This document shows positions 50,635-62,028 of a stretch of DNA of 64,000 nt, piece after piece. The notes under the pieces are model-generated. The model was not told where the DNA came from and searched no databases. It saw nothing but the letters and a program-made list of their open reading frames with translations. Position 1 is the first letter of the stretch, and the number at the start of each line of letters is the position of its first letter. A program made the position numbers and the translations under genes. Source of the DNA: Candida dubliniensis CD36 (Eukaryota > Ascomycota > Pichiomycetes > Serinales > Debaryomycetaceae); NCBI RefSeq assembly GCF_000026945.1, contig NC_012865.1, positions 682,001 to 746,000 on the forward strand, in the 5' to 3' direction.

Positions 50635-51914
50635 TTAGGGTTTACTGTTTTTGGTATTTGTTTTGGTTTTGGTTTTGGTTTTGGTTTTTGAATTATGACA
50701 AGCATTATTCTTCTTACTGTTGATCCAATTGATAAAATCGAAAAACAAAGAAGGTTGTAATTTACTTTCCGATTGTAAGCACCATTGTTTTAATGATTTA
50801 CAATAAATATCAACAATAGCTTGCATATTTGATTCATCTAAATTCAACAAATTTTTGGCAATAATAATACAACTTTGATTATAACTTTGTACAACTGATT
50901 GATTAGATGATTTTATAGTGTTTGCCTTTGTTTGTAATTCTTCAATTAAATTGATCAAGTGATGGTAATATTCAGATAGATTATTATCATCATCATCATC
51001 ATCATTGTAGTACTTTTTTAATTCTTCATTTTCAATTTTAGTTTTGGAGATTTTATTTTTCAATAATTTATGAGCTTTAATTCCCAAATTTTTATCTAAA
51101 GTTAAATTCATCAAATTAATTAATGGTTTAATAAATGTTAAATTATAATGCAGATTTATTGCAACTTTATTAAATGTTTCTAACAAGTCTAAAACTCGAT
51201 TTTTGAAAAAAATCATATTTTCTTTAGCTTCTAAAACTTCCAATTTACGTTTGTTACCAGTAGATAAATTAATTATTGTGTCTTGACGTTGTTTGAAAAT
51301 TTTGGATAATTGATCATCCATAGCCATCATTTGTTCATCATCCATTGAATCTGATTCATAATCATCATCATCAGATGAAAGATCATCCAATTCATCAAAT
51401 TTAACTTCACCAGATTCTTTTGTTGGAATTCCTAAAGCTTGAGCTAATTTCAAATTAGTTTGTTTATCTATTTCAGCGATGGTGTCTTCATTATTATCCA
51501 ACTCACTATCATCATCATCATCATCATCATCATCACTGTCATTGTCACTGTCACTGTCACTGTCACTTTCACTATCAATTTCGCTATTTTCATTCAGTTT
51601 GTCATCCTGTGCTTCTTCATTTTCCTCCTCCTCTTCTTCCTCCTGTTCTTCTTCTTGAAACTCCTCATCTCCTTCAAAAAGTTTTTCTTGACCTTGTTTA
51701 TTTTCTTTGGCTTCTAATACATCAAATAATAATTTAAAACAACCTTCATTAACACGTAATTTCCCCATATCATCAACTTGACATAAAAAATTTTCCCAAA
51801 CCAAAACTGATAATTTTTTAAATAAAGTAGATTTTCTAGAAATAAAACTCAAGACAATTTCCGTTAAAACTAAATTATCATCAATTTTATTTTCATCATC
51901 ATTATCATTATCAT

Positions 51915-51972
<58 letters not shown>

Positions 51973-54036
51973 GGTATCATCATCTTTTGGAGAAAATTGA
52001 TTTTCAAATACTAATTTCAATTCATTAATTACTTGAATAGTTTCTTCATCTTCCATATATAATTGTATCAAACACATTGAAAACATCAATTCAAATATAT
52101 ATAATTTATCTGATGATGATGATGATGATGATGATGTTAAATTAGTGTTTAATTCAATAATTGTTGATAATAATTGTTCAGTTTCTTGTTTAACTATAGA
52201 TATTTCATCATCAAATTCAACAAGACATTTATTTTTTGGGAGTTGTGATAATTTTTCAATTATTTGATAACAAAATGTCGACCAAGTTTTATAAATTTTA
52301 TTTTCAAGTTTTAAAGTAATAATTTCTGATAATATTGAATTAAATTTTTCTTTACAAATAGATTGTAAAAATTTTGATATTTTAATTTCTTTGGTATCAA
52401 AAAATGAATATTGAAGTAATTTAGTTAATATTGATTCCAATATAGTATCAGATAATTTGAATTGATTATTATTATTGTTATTGTTATGATGTTTAATTAA
52501 GGAAACAATTTTATCTAAATACCATTTTAAAATATTATCATTTGAATTTTTATTGTTGGTGTTATTACTGTCTTCTGATACAATTTGAGTTTGTAATTTG
52601 ATTATGAAATTTTCTAATAAAATATTGATATATTGATTAACATTAGATTTTATTTGTAAAATTTCATCAATAGTATGAGATTTACTAATTAAATCAAAAT
52701 TCCAACATCCACCTTTTGATTCATCTAATAAACACAGTAAAACTATAGGACCCAATTCAGAATTAGGTTCTTGTTGAATGGTTTTCACAAGAGTTTTCAA
52801 AGTTTGTTGAGCAATCTTATATAACATTCTTGTTGATGATGCATGTTGATTGATTAAACATCTCATGAAATTTGGAGTAAATAAATATTCAACTAATGAT
52901 GACGATGATGACGATGATGACGATGATGATTCCAAAGATGTGATAAATTTAATAAATATTTCAAACCCCCAATATTTACGTTCATTTGATGATTTTTCTG
53001 AAAATAATGTTTCATCAATAACAACTTTCCAAAATTCTTTTAAAGAAATATATTCTGGTTCTATTTTAGCACGTTTATTATTACTAACATGTTTTTGTGG
53101 TGGTGTTTTCTTTCTTTTTTTTGAAATACTAATCAGATCTTGTAATTCATCTTCAATATTGGTATCAACAACAAATTGATTAAATTTGGCAACAATTAAA
53201 TCCCAAACAAATGGTAAACGAGAATTCCAACTACTCTTTTGTTGATTCTTATTCTTATTCTTCTTCGTCTTCTTCGTTTGTGTTTCTGTTTCTGTTTCTG
53301 TTTCCGTTTCTTCATCATTAATTACTTCAACATCTTTTAAAACTTTAGCTAATATTGGTAAATTCCCCTTATAAAAAGGATCACCATTTTTCCAATTTGG
53401 TTTTATATTAGATATATTTTGTGATAATTGACCACTTTGTGGAATTGATAAATAAATTGCTAAACCTTCAGTAGATAAATTTAATCCAAAATTATTAATT
53501 AAATTTAATATTTTAATATAAATTTTTTCACGATATTCAATATTATCTAATAATTTTATAAATTGTATTAATGTGAAAATTCCAGTTTCTCGAATCCAAT
53601 TTTTATAATTACTTAATTCCATTAAAATTTCAACAAATTGTAACATATCATTTAATTCACTTTTCAATATAATAATTTTAGAATTAATTAATACTTGTAA
53701 ACCAAATAATCTTCCAAATAAAATTGCTCGTTGTTCTTTACCTTTCATTGAACTAGTAATTTTTGTAGTTTCAACAAGTAAATTTAAATATTTACCAACA
53801 GTTAAAATATTCCGATTAATTAATTCATTAACAACTTCAGTTAATGCCATACTAAATCCAAATTTTGCTGCTTGTCTAGTAGTTAAAATCCCTTTTAATA
53901 ATCTATTTAAAGCATATGACCATTCTTCTTCATTATCTGTAGCAATTAATTCAGAAATTAACAGAGTAGCAGCATTTAAACGTTCTTTAGGTAATTCAGA
54001 ACCTAATTTAAAATAATGATCTCTCAGAACTGCCAT
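50635..54036 (-). CDS. POL5: Nucleolar protein Pol5 (DNA polymerase phi/Mybbp1a family)
   Basis: Essential nucleolar protein for ribosome biogenesis; despite its B-polymerase-like name it is an alpha-helical-repeat protein related to Mybbp1a. The 1133-aa frame opens with family sequence (FKLGSELPKERLNAATLLISEL, LNRLLKGILTTRQAAKFGFSMALTEV, KGKEQRAILFGRLFGLQ). Helical repeats run to about 780. An Asn run lies near 688-706, a long Glu/Asp block near 785-860, then SSDDDDYESDSMDDEQMMAMDDQLSKIFK, a hallmark of the family near 890-920. The C-terminus ends in a Lys/Thr repeat (KTKTKTKT) likely to serve nucleolar targeting. The S. cerevisiae protein is 1022 aa. Confidence 0.93.
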
Positions 54037-54326
54037 GGATTTGTTATTTAAGGGGGAGGTGGAGTGGAATAAAATAGTTTGAATTGTGTTGATGTTTTTT
54101 TTTTTTTTTTTGGTCTTCTTGAACGGTTTTTTTTTTCTCTCTCTCTTTCCATGTACAACAACAACAACAACAACCGTTGCTCATCGCAGAAGACGACTGA
54201 CAACTGACAACTGTAAGCAGTTTATTTCATACTTAATCAACAATAATAATACACAACTTCCACGTTCCACTGCTTACCAAGTTTCTTCTTTTTTTTAACC
54301 ATCTAAGTATTACTATTATTATTATT
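54037..54326. other. POL5-ASA1 divergent promoter
   Basis: 290-bp shared promoter with a T17 tract (54095-54111), an ACA repeat (54155-54173) and a PAC box (54179-54187). The ATTATT repeat before ASA1 forms its immediate leader. Confidence 0.7.
54179..54187 (-). promoter_or_regulatory. PAC box (ribosome-biogenesis promoter element)
   Basis: GCTCATCGC, that is GCGATGAGC on the - strand, is the full PAC consensus bound by Dot6/Tod6-type Myb factors in yeast. It lies 143 bp upstream of POL5, a ribosome-biogenesis gene, as expected for this regulon. Confidence 0.7.
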
Positions 54327-55664
54327 ATGTTGTCTAAAAAATTTACTCTACGATCACATAAATCATCAATAACTTATATATATCCTCATCCAACAATTCC
54401 TTCCAATGTTTTCACAGCAGATTCTTCTGGTTTAATAATTAATTGGGATTTAACCATTCGTCGACCTAAATCATCATGGCAAGCTCATACTGATACTATT
54501 CTTACTATATCAACAATCGAGAATAATAATAGTAATAATAATGGTGACGGTGATGGTGATGGTGATGGTGATTATTATTTATTAACTCATTCTCGAGATA
54601 ATACTATTAAAATATGGGATTTATTAAAATTTTCATGTCTTTTAGAAATTCCTTGTAATTCATTAAATTTTACTAATATTGAAATTTTTAATGATTTATT
54701 ATTTACTCCTAGTAGTATTAATTCAAATAATTTAGATGTTTATAAAATTAATCCCAAAAATTGGCAAATTAAAAGATTAATATTTGATTTTGATATTTAT
54801 AAATTAGTTAATAAAAATGAAAATGAAAATGGGAATATTATTCAAGAGATAGGATCTGATACAATTACAAATAATCGTAATGATTTTGGAATTATAATGC
54901 AAATGAAAATCATCAAGACCATCACTACCACTACCACTAACACTACCACTACCACTACAAAAGAAAACCAAGAGGAGAATGGTGGAGATTTTATCATTTA
55001 TTTGGGATTTGAAAGTGGTGATATTGTTGGGTTACAATTGATATTACCTCCAGCAAGAATATTATCAACAACTAACAAAAGTACTAATACTAATACCAAT
55101 ACTAATGATAAAACTATTATATATAATCAATCAGCTAAATTTATTCTTAAATATCATAATTCTTTTCATGTACCAAATCCAATAATTTGTTTACTGAATT
55201 TAAATTCAATATTAATATCAAGTTCAATTACTAATAAATTGATTATTCATTATAATCCTATTATTGAAATAAAAAATTTGAAATATTCAGGAATTCAATC
55301 AATTGTTTATTTTAAAAAATTTCATCAATTAATTTTTGGTTATTGGAATGGATATATTCAATATGATGATATATTAATTAAACAAAATTTACCAAAATTA
55401 GGTACAACCAATAATAATAATATCAATAATAATATTGATACCGATATTAATCAAGAACAATCAAAATTAACGAAAAAATTAACGTTTATGACTATTTTAA
55501 ATGAATCCAAACAAGAAATATCACAAACATCTACTACTACTACTACTACTAGTGGTGGTGATAAATCAAAATATTCATCATTAATAAAATCAAAAAGGAA
55601 TTTTAAATTACCTCTTTTATTAGTAGGATATGAAGATGGTTCAATAGTTGCCTACAATATATAA
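54327..55664 (+). CDS. ASA1: ASTRA-associated protein Asa1 (WD40)
   Basis: Asa1 is the WD40 partner of the Tra1-containing ASTRA/TTT chaperone assembly. At 445 aa it equals the S. cerevisiae length (443). The first repeats are clear: LRSHKSSITYIYPHP...VFTADSSGLIINWDL, then WQAHTDTILTI...YYLLTHSRDNTIKIWDL. Further blades are weaker: LGFESGDIVGLQL, a central FHVPNPIICLLNL block, FGYWNGYIQYDD, and a final LLVGYEDGSIVAYNI. Asn/Gly/Asp and Thr repeat inserts (70-80, 205-220, 395-410) expand loops between blades. Together the Trp-Asp repeats would make one seven-bladed propeller. Confidence 0.9.
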   Translation: MLSKKFTLRSHKSSITYIYPHPTIPSNVFTADSSGLIINWDLTIRRPKSSWQAHTDTILTISTIENNNSNNNGDGDGDGDGDYYLLTHSRDNTIKIWDLLKFSCLLEIPCNSLNFTNIEIFNDLLFTPSSINSNNLDVYKINPKNWQIKRLIFDFDIYKLVNKNENENGNIIQEIGSDTITNNRNDFGIIMQMKIIKTITTTTTNTTTTTTKENQEENGGDFIIYLGFESGDIVGLQLILPPARILSTTNKSTNTNTNTNDKTIIYNQSAKFILKYHNSFHVPNPIICLLNLNSILISSSITNKLIIHYNPIIEIKNLKYSGIQSIVYFKKFHQLIFGYWNGYIQYDDILIKQNLPKLGTTNNNNINNNIDTDINQEQSKLTKKLTFMTILNESKQEISQTSTTTTTTSGGDKSKYSSLIKSKRNFKLPLLLVGYEDGSIVAYNI

Positions 55665-55741
55665 TATTAGTTAACGAAATAAATTTTTGTTTTCTTAAAC
55701 CCTTAACGTATAATATGCTCTAAAAAATATAAATCTCTATA

Positions 55742-57397
55742 CTATACATTTAATGCAAAATTATTATCGAAAAGTTGCGAATTTCTTTTACTATTGTTAT
55801 TGTTATTGTTGTTGTTGTTATAGGTAGATCTTCTTTTAGATTTATTCCCATGATTGTTGGCATTATTGTTAGCATTTCCATTTCCATTTCCATTGCCATT
55901 GCCATTATTGTTATTATAATTATTACCATTTCTAACAGAACCACTTCGTTTAACAAAACCATTACTATTATTATTAATGTTATTGTTGTTGTTGTTGTTG
56001 TTGTTATAGTTGTTATTATTATAATTGTTGTTTTGTTGACTTGGTTGACGACGATGTTGTTGGCCATGATCTGGTCTTGAATCATAGCTATTATTACGAC
56101 GATGTGGATGGTGACCATTATCTGATCGAGAGTCAACACTGTTGTTACGGCGATGGTTGTTATTGTTATTGTTGTTGTTATTGTTGTTGTTACTACTCCA
56201 TTGATGTGTTATTTCAAAATCATTATTATGATTAGTAAATTGTCTAGGTGTTGTTTGTCTAGGCGTTGTTGGTGGAGTATTGAATTTGGATCTACTTTTA
56301 GGTATGTTGATAAGATTATTATTAACTTGAGGTTTTTTTGGTAAAGAACTTGGAACATTTTCCAGTATAATAGGTGGCAGTTCTTTTAAAATCAAAGAAT
56401 TACGTTTATAGTTTTTCCTCTTTTTCGATTGTAAAGAATGGCTATTACTATTATTATTATGATTATTATTATTTGGAGTAGCAGAACCGGAAGTGTTATG
56501 ATTATTGAAATTATGATTATTTTCCAAATCTGGTGAATTGATTAAAGTTGTATCTTCATCAAAAGAACTATTGGTTAATACATCATTACTATGAGCTATA
56601 ATTTCAGTCAAATCAATTTCAATTTTTTCTTTTTCTAATATTTTTTCTTGTAAATCAGGATATTTAACCAATAATTGTTCTATAATATTTAAATTTTGTT
56701 CAACTTGAGATTTAGTATCTTGTCCATGTAATTTTGCCAAATGAGCTAAATTACCCAATAATTGTAATACTTTGTTGTTTTTATTGACATAAATATTATC
56801 CATAGCTTTCCGTTTATTGGTTAAAGAATCCAATAAAGTATCGATATCTTTATCATTATTAACAATAGAAGTTTGTAATTCTTCAAATCGTTTAGTGTTT
56901 TCTAATTTATAATTATCAAAAGCAATTTGTAAATTATTTAATTCTTGTTGATAATGATTTTTATATTCCATTTGAGAAGCAATTAACGCGTCATAACTAA
57001 TTTTTAATCTTTCAAATTCAGCAATATTAGCATTAGAATTGGATTGTAAATTATCACATCTAATTTTCATATTTTTATTGCTAAGTACCAAACTTTCATT
57101 TTGACTAGTTAATTCATTAAATTGATCTTCTAAATCTAAAATACGACGTTCTTTTCTTTTCAATAATGCCGATAACATATCATTTTCATGTTTAGCATTA
57201 GCTAATTGATCAACAAAGGAATCATTCTTTTTGGCAGTAATGGAATGTTTTTTCGTCAATTCTTGATGTGATTGTTTTAACGCAGTTAATTCATCAGTTA
57301 ATTGATCTATTTTAGAATGTAAAGAATCAATAACTTTAGTCGATGAACTGGCAGACTTTGTTGTATTCTTCAGTGGGGAATTTGGAGTATCTGTCAT
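55742..57397 (-). CDS. SHE3: mRNA-transport adaptor She3
   Basis: She3 joins the class V myosin Myo4 to She2 and bound mRNAs; in C. albicans it carries mRNAs to the hyphal tip and bud. The start at 57397 gives MTDTPNSPLKNTTKSASSSTKVIDSLHSKIDQLTDEL, matching the S. cerevisiae ASSSRVIESLHDQIDMLT block; the frame upstream has no ATG. Residues about 20-285 form a long coiled coil (LKRKERRILDLEDQFNELTSQNESL). The C-terminal half is disordered and Asn/Ser/Arg-rich, the RNA/She2-binding side in yeast. It is 551 aa against 425 in S. cerevisiae, mostly through Asn runs encoded by AAC/AAT microsatellites. Confidence 0.92.
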   Translation of the reverse strand: MTDTPNSPLKNTTKSASSSTKVIDSLHSKIDQLTDELTALKQSHQELTKKHSITAKKNDSFVDQLANAKHENDMLSALLKRKERRILDLEDQFNELTSQNESLVLSNKNMKIRCDNLQSNSNANIAEFERLKISYDALIASQMEYKNHYQQELNNLQIAFDNYKLENTKRFEELQTSIVNNDKDIDTLLDSLTNKRKAMDNIYVNKNNKVLQLLGNLAHLAKLHGQDTKSQVEQNLNIIEQLLVKYPDLQEKILEKEKIEIDLTEIIAHSNDVLTNSSFDEDTTLINSPDLENNHNFNNHNTSGSATPNNNNHNNNSNSHSLQSKKRKNYKRNSLILKELPPIILENVPSSLPKKPQVNNNLINIPKSRSKFNTPPTTPRQTTPRQFTNHNNDFEITHQWSSNNNNNNNNNNNNHRRNNSVDSRSDNGHHPHRRNNSYDSRPDHGQQHRRQPSQQNNNYNNNNYNNNNNNNNNINNNSNGFVKRSGSVRNGNNYNNNNGNGNGNGNGNANNNANNHGNKSKRRSTYNNNNNNNNNSKRNSQLFDNNFALNV

Positions 57398-57790
57398 TTT
57401 CTTATGTAGTGGTGGTGGTAGTGGTAGTAGTGGTGTTGCAAGCTTTTCCTTTAAACGAGAAGAAGGAGAAGAAGAAGAAAAAAAAGCAGGCACTTGATAA
57501 TAATAATATGGTGATTTATCTCAATGTGGAATTATCAATCAATCAAAGATTAAATGAATCTTGGAGAACTGGTGGTGGGAAGGGGGGGGTATGAAAACAG
57601 GTTTCTTTAAATATCCTAATACTTATAAATCTAAGATTGGTTATATTTTATAATGGAATTGGTGATTATTTTCCCTTTTTTTCTTTTTTTCTTTTTTTCT
57701 ATTTAAAAGAATCAATGTAATGTATTGTATGTATGTATGTATAGTATGAGTGAACAATAAAATATATACAACAACAAATAATATTGAATT

Positions 57791-57836
57791 CTAAATGAAA
57801 CTAAATGAAACCAAATGAAACCAAATGAAACCAAAT
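57791..57836. repeat. 10-bp tandem repeat, CTAAATGAAA/CCAAATGAAA
   Basis: About four and a half units of 10 bp in the SHE3 upstream region; units differ at one position (CTAAATGAAA versus CCAAATGAAA). Confidence 0.85.
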
Positions 57837-58270
57837 CTATTTCAAAAAAGAAGAAGAAGAAGAAGATAAATGGAACAGAAAATAGAAGTAACAAGCAAGA
57901 AGTAAGAAGTAAGAACGGAAAATAAAATAAAATAAAATAAAATTTTTTTTATTTCGTTTGTTATTGTTTTGAGTTGTATAATAATAAGTAATAAGTAGTG
58001 TACAAGTAGTGTACAAGTAGTTAGAGGTATTAATTAGAAGTTTTGAGTTAAAATACACGCTGAAATCTTAATGTCGTGTAAATCTGGTGAAATCTCTTTT
58101 TTTGTTTTTTTTTGTTTTTTTTTTCCAATTGATGTTGTGTTGTCAATTCTACACACACACACATACACACTTGTACATACAATTGGAATCTTAAGTATAA
58201 TCCTGCATATAGATAGATTACAATAGAATTTTCACTTTTTCTCTATATCATCCACCAATCACTCATCACC

Positions 58271-58353
58271 CACTACACTACACTACACTACACTACACTA
58301 CACTACACTACACTACACTACACTACACTACACTACACTACACTACACTACAC
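58271..58353. repeat. CACTA pentanucleotide array
   Basis: Sixteen to seventeen perfect tandem CACTA units, 83 bp, with no interruption. The non-triplet unit rules out a coding constraint. Confidence 0.95.
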
Positions 58354-59401
58354 GCTATTCACCAATAAGTTCTCTATTGTATTGTTATTGTTATTGATGT
58401 GTTCCAATTTGGGAAAAAAAGAAAAAAGAAAAAAGAAAAAAGAAGAATTTAGACGATGAACAAAAAAAGATTACTCAATAATAATAATAGCCACCATTTT
58501 CAAGTATAAATTGTTTATTGGACCTTCCTTTCTGGGTGGTTTGTTTAAACTTTTAATGGTGGCTCTAATGTATACCCCCCTCCCCCCTCGTTAATACCTG
58601 CTCTTATTCTATTTCTTATTACCCCCCCCCACACACACACACACATCTAGATTGTTTCATATAATTTTAAAGTTCAATTTATCTATGTTGTTGTGTTGTT
58701 GTGGTGTGTGTTGGTTGCTTGGTTGGTGGAGGTTTCGTTTTGGTTTAAGAATAAATTGAAGGTGGGAATTTTAGTTGGAAAATTAATTAATTAATTAATT
58801 TCTTTTTTTTTTTTTTTTCTCTTTTTTGTTTTTTTTGACGCGTTCCAAAACAATTACAATGAACTTTAACATTCCGTATCAATGAATTAGGATTCTTTTT
58901 GTTTCTAGTTGGGGCCCTATCTACTATTGCTACTACTACTACTACTATTACCACCAATTGTATGCTATTTCTTAATTATAATCGCGTGAATGAAAATGGG
59001 GATTTACATGTGCTATAATAAAATTTATTAGCAGGTTTTTTTTTTTGTTTTTTGTTTTTTGTTTTTTTTTTTTGCTCTTGTTTCCTTGATGTAGTGGTTT
59101 GTTTGTTGGTTGGTTGGGTGGGTGACGGTATATTATTATTAATATTATTAATATTAATATTAAGGGGTCCCCAAAAATTAAGGCATCATCAAAAAGGGGT
59201 TAGGTTTAAAAAAAAAGAAATTGACAAGTCGGAAAAACGGAACAATTTGGTCGTGCGCGAGAAATCGAAATCATTTTTTGTTTGTTAAATTCTGAAACAT
59301 GAAACAAATTTTGTGAATTTTAAAAAATTCTTTTTGCTGCGAAAACAAAAAAAAATAAAAAAAAAAATAAGGGGAGCGGGGGGTTGTTAGAATTTACATC
59401 A

Positions 59402-59436
59402 AAACCAAACCAAACCAAATCAAACCAAACCAAACC
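59402..59436. repeat. CCAAA pentamer repeat
   Basis: About seven CCAAA/TCAAA units near the 3' flank of the DUF1399 gene. The other strand is a GGTTT repeat; it is not a Candida telomere unit. Confidence 0.8.
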
Positions 59437-59685
59437 TACTACTTGGTGAATCAATAGATACTTTTAAAAATAAAAAAAACTTATATTGTGGATTTACAGA
59501 TAAATTCCAATTATTACTTTTACTTATAAACTTTGAACAATGACTTACTTACCAAATTTGATCTGATCTGATTGTCTAAAGTTGATCTCGTATACATTAT
59601 AATGTAATGTAATCCCTGTTAAAAAAAAAAAAAAACATACCTTTCTGATACATAACAATGGTTTTACTAAACTTACTTGTTCTAC

Positions 59686-62028
59686 TTAATCACAACCACC
59701 ACCACAACCACCACCACAACCACCACCACCACAACTACTACAACCTCCATTATCTCCTCCACAAGCCAGACCATTATCAGTAACACAAGCTGAACCTCCA
59801 AATGAGCAACATTTACCTGAATCACTAACACACTGAGCATTCACAGAATTACATAATCCAGTACCATAGAATTGACAATGATCAATTTCAATAGGAGCAT
59901 ATGGTACAACCACATAATAACCATCTCTCCTATTATTATTATTATTATTAACATTGTTGTTCTTGTTGTTGTTCTTGTTGTTGTTATCATCCCAAGGCAT
60001 AGGGGTTTTCTCACGTCTGTTTATGGCTTTTTTCGTTGGCATTTGAATTGAATTATGATTACTAATATGAGTCACACCACCTTGGTTTTCACCATCAAAT
60101 AATGGATTATTTTTTAAAAGTTGTTGTTGTTGTTGTTGTTGTTGTAATTGTTGTTTTTTCGTTTGAAATAAACTTAAAAATTTTTTATTGGTGGTATATT
60201 TGATTCTATAATTTGTACAATATTGACAATAACAAATAGAATAATTATCTTTAAATAAATATTTATATTTTTTTGATGTAAATGAAAACCCATCATTTAA
60301 TTTATTATTATCAATTTTATCATTATGATCAATAACATAATGACAAGATGAAGTTAAACAATCATGGAAATATCCATACATTGATAATTGATGAGTATGC
60401 CATATTAAATCAATATCTAAAGTAGGAACCAATAATATTTCTTTTGTATATTTATTATTATTATTATTATTAGTAGTAGTTAACATTGAATAAAATCTTT
60501 TATAACGAATTAAAGATTCTTTTAAACTTTCATAAATTAAAGGTGAATGTAACCAATCAATTTGATTAATTTTTTCCCAAAAAATTTCTTGTCTTAATAT
60601 ACATCCAACTAAATCTTCACCAATTTCAATTCCATTTTTCACTGTAGAACTAATATAATTGAATTGAAGATAATTTCTTAAAATAATTCGAATTTTTTTA
60701 ATTTCATTAATATTAATATTAATATTATTTTTTGTAGGTTTTTTTGTAGGTTTTTTTGTAGGTTTTTTTGTAGGTTTTTTTATAAGTATATCATTTATTA
60801 TAGTGATTAAATTTTTTTCCACCAGATAATTTTTTTCAATTGCTTGACAAATATTTTTATTAAGAGTTATTGGAGATTTTGATGAGTATTTTGGATTACA
60901 AATAACCAGAGAAAAATATTTGTATATCCCTGGTAATAAAGGATAAATTTCATTTTTATTTTTTCTTCTTTTTGCATCAACAATCAAATGAAGTATTCTA
61001 AGTGATTCATGAGTTATCATAGAAATATTAATACAAGGACAAGTATAAGCACATTTTTTTGAAGGTTGTGACAGTAGTGGTGGTGGTGATAAATCATCTT
61101 CTATTATAAAAGATTGTGATCTTAAAGTTCTAACACTTAAATTTCTATCAGCTAATCCCATTTGATTTTTATCATTAATTTTTATCCAATCAGTTAAAAT
61201 TTTTTTACAACCAGGACAATAAAATCTTACTAATTGTTTATTTAATGAGAAATTGGTAGCGATATCGTATTGATTAATATCTCTTTCATTATCATCATCA
61301 TCATTATCATCATTAGTAGTAGTAGTAGTATCATTAGTGAATGATTTAATTAAATTCAAATAATTTTTTTGATTAATGGAATAATCAACATTAAATTCAA
61401 AAGTATAATTATCAATAAATTGATTAATTTTATATAAAGGTAAAGGATAATTAGCAAAATTTAATACATTATTTCTTAAACAAGTATCATAAAAAGTTTT
61501 CGGATTTAATAAAAATGAATGCCATACCATAATTACATCTAATGGTGGCATTAAATCATTCATCATATTTATAAACCATTTTTGATTATCATTATCATTA
61601 GTAGTAGTAATAATAGCATCATTAAATATTTGTAATTCTGTTTTTCTAAAATTTATATTTCTTCCTTCACTATTAATATAATTTTTATAATTTTTTTCAC
61701 GTATTGCTGAAATAAATACAATAAATCGTCTTACTGCTAAAGTAATAAAACTTTGCCAATATTTTTCTCGATATTCATCATTTAATTCATAATTAATTAA
61801 TACTTTATTTTTCATGACTTGGAAAGCTTTTAATAATTTTAAATGAATAATGGCTTCATGAATTGTTGGTATGAATTGTGGTGGTTTAATAGTTTTAGTA
61901 ATATCAATTGGTAAAATATTATCTGGAGATGGAGATGGAGATGGAGATGGAATGGTTATATATCTATAACTCAGAAAATCTAATGGATTTGAAAGAATTT
62001 CAATAAATTTATTCAGTCTTTCTGTCAT
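59686..62028 (-). CDS. DUF1399/GRDP-like protein with Cys/Gly-rich tail
   Basis: A 780-aa protein of the glycine-rich-domain-containing (GRDP/DUF1399) type. Two family cores are visible: PPLDVIMVWHSFLLNPKTFYDTC near 160-180, and VPTLDIDLIWHTHQLSMYGYFHDCL near 535-560. The WHxxxL/WHTHQL centre with its His residues is the family signature. Between them CPGCKK near 272 and a later CACP-type CPCIN add Cys pairs. A KKPT repeat near 425-440 comes from a 12-bp tandem unit. After an Asn/Lys-rich linker the last about 65 residues are a Cys/Gly tail (CQFYGTGLCNS...CSSCGGGGCGGGCGGGCD). Plant GRDPs act in stress and hormone signalling; the fungal role is unknown. Confidence 0.8.
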   Translation of the reverse strand: MTERLNKFIEILSNPLDFLSYRYITIPSPSPSPSPDNILPIDITKTIKPPQFIPTIHEAIIHLKLLKAFQVMKNKVLINYELNDEYREKYWQSFITLAVRRFIVFISAIREKNYKNYINSEGRNINFRKTELQIFNDAIITTTNDNDNQKWFINMMNDLMPPLDVIMVWHSFLLNPKTFYDTCLRNNVLNFANYPLPLYKINQFIDNYTFEFNVDYSINQKNYLNLIKSFTNDTTTTTNDDNDDDDNERDINQYDIATNFSLNKQLVRFYCPGCKKILTDWIKINDKNQMGLADRNLSVRTLRSQSFIIEDDLSPPPLLSQPSKKCAYTCPCINISMITHESLRILHLIVDAKRRKNKNEIYPLLPGIYKYFSLVICNPKYSSKSPITLNKNICQAIEKNYLVEKNLITIINDILIKKPTKKPTKKPTKKPTKNNINININEIKKIRIILRNYLQFNYISSTVKNGIEIGEDLVGCILRQEIFWEKINQIDWLHSPLIYESLKESLIRYKRFYSMLTTTNNNNNNKYTKEILLVPTLDIDLIWHTHQLSMYGYFHDCLTSSCHYVIDHNDKIDNNKLNDGFSFTSKKYKYLFKDNYSICYCQYCTNYRIKYTTNKKFLSLFQTKKQQLQQQQQQQQLLKNNPLFDGENQGGVTHISNHNSIQMPTKKAINRREKTPMPWDDNNNKNNNKNNNVNNNNNNRRDGYYVVVPYAPIEIDHCQFYGTGLCNSVNAQCVSDSGKCCSFGGSACVTDNGLACGGDNGGCSSCGGGGCGGGCGGGCD

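Larger units (their letters stand above)
57398..59685. other. Long intergenic region upstream of SHE3
   Basis: About 2.3 kb without a convincing gene: SHE3 promoter plus the 3' flank of the DUF1399 gene. Contains a 10-bp repeat AAATGAAACC (57791-57836), the CACTA pentamer array (58271-58353), AATT palindromes (58781-58801), an ACGCGT (MCB-type) site at 58838-58843, polypyrimidine T tracts, and CCAAA pentamers at 59402-59436. All coding-like frames here are low-complexity. Confidence 0.65.

Noticed and set aside
57398..57493. 32-codon N-terminal extension of SHE3
   Set aside because: It begins with GTG and is Ser/Pro-rich. The ATG at 57397 aligns with the S. cerevisiae start region.
59402..59436. 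CCAAA/GGTTT repeat as an interstitial telomere
   Set aside because: Candida telomeres have a 23-bp unit; this is a simple pentamer.
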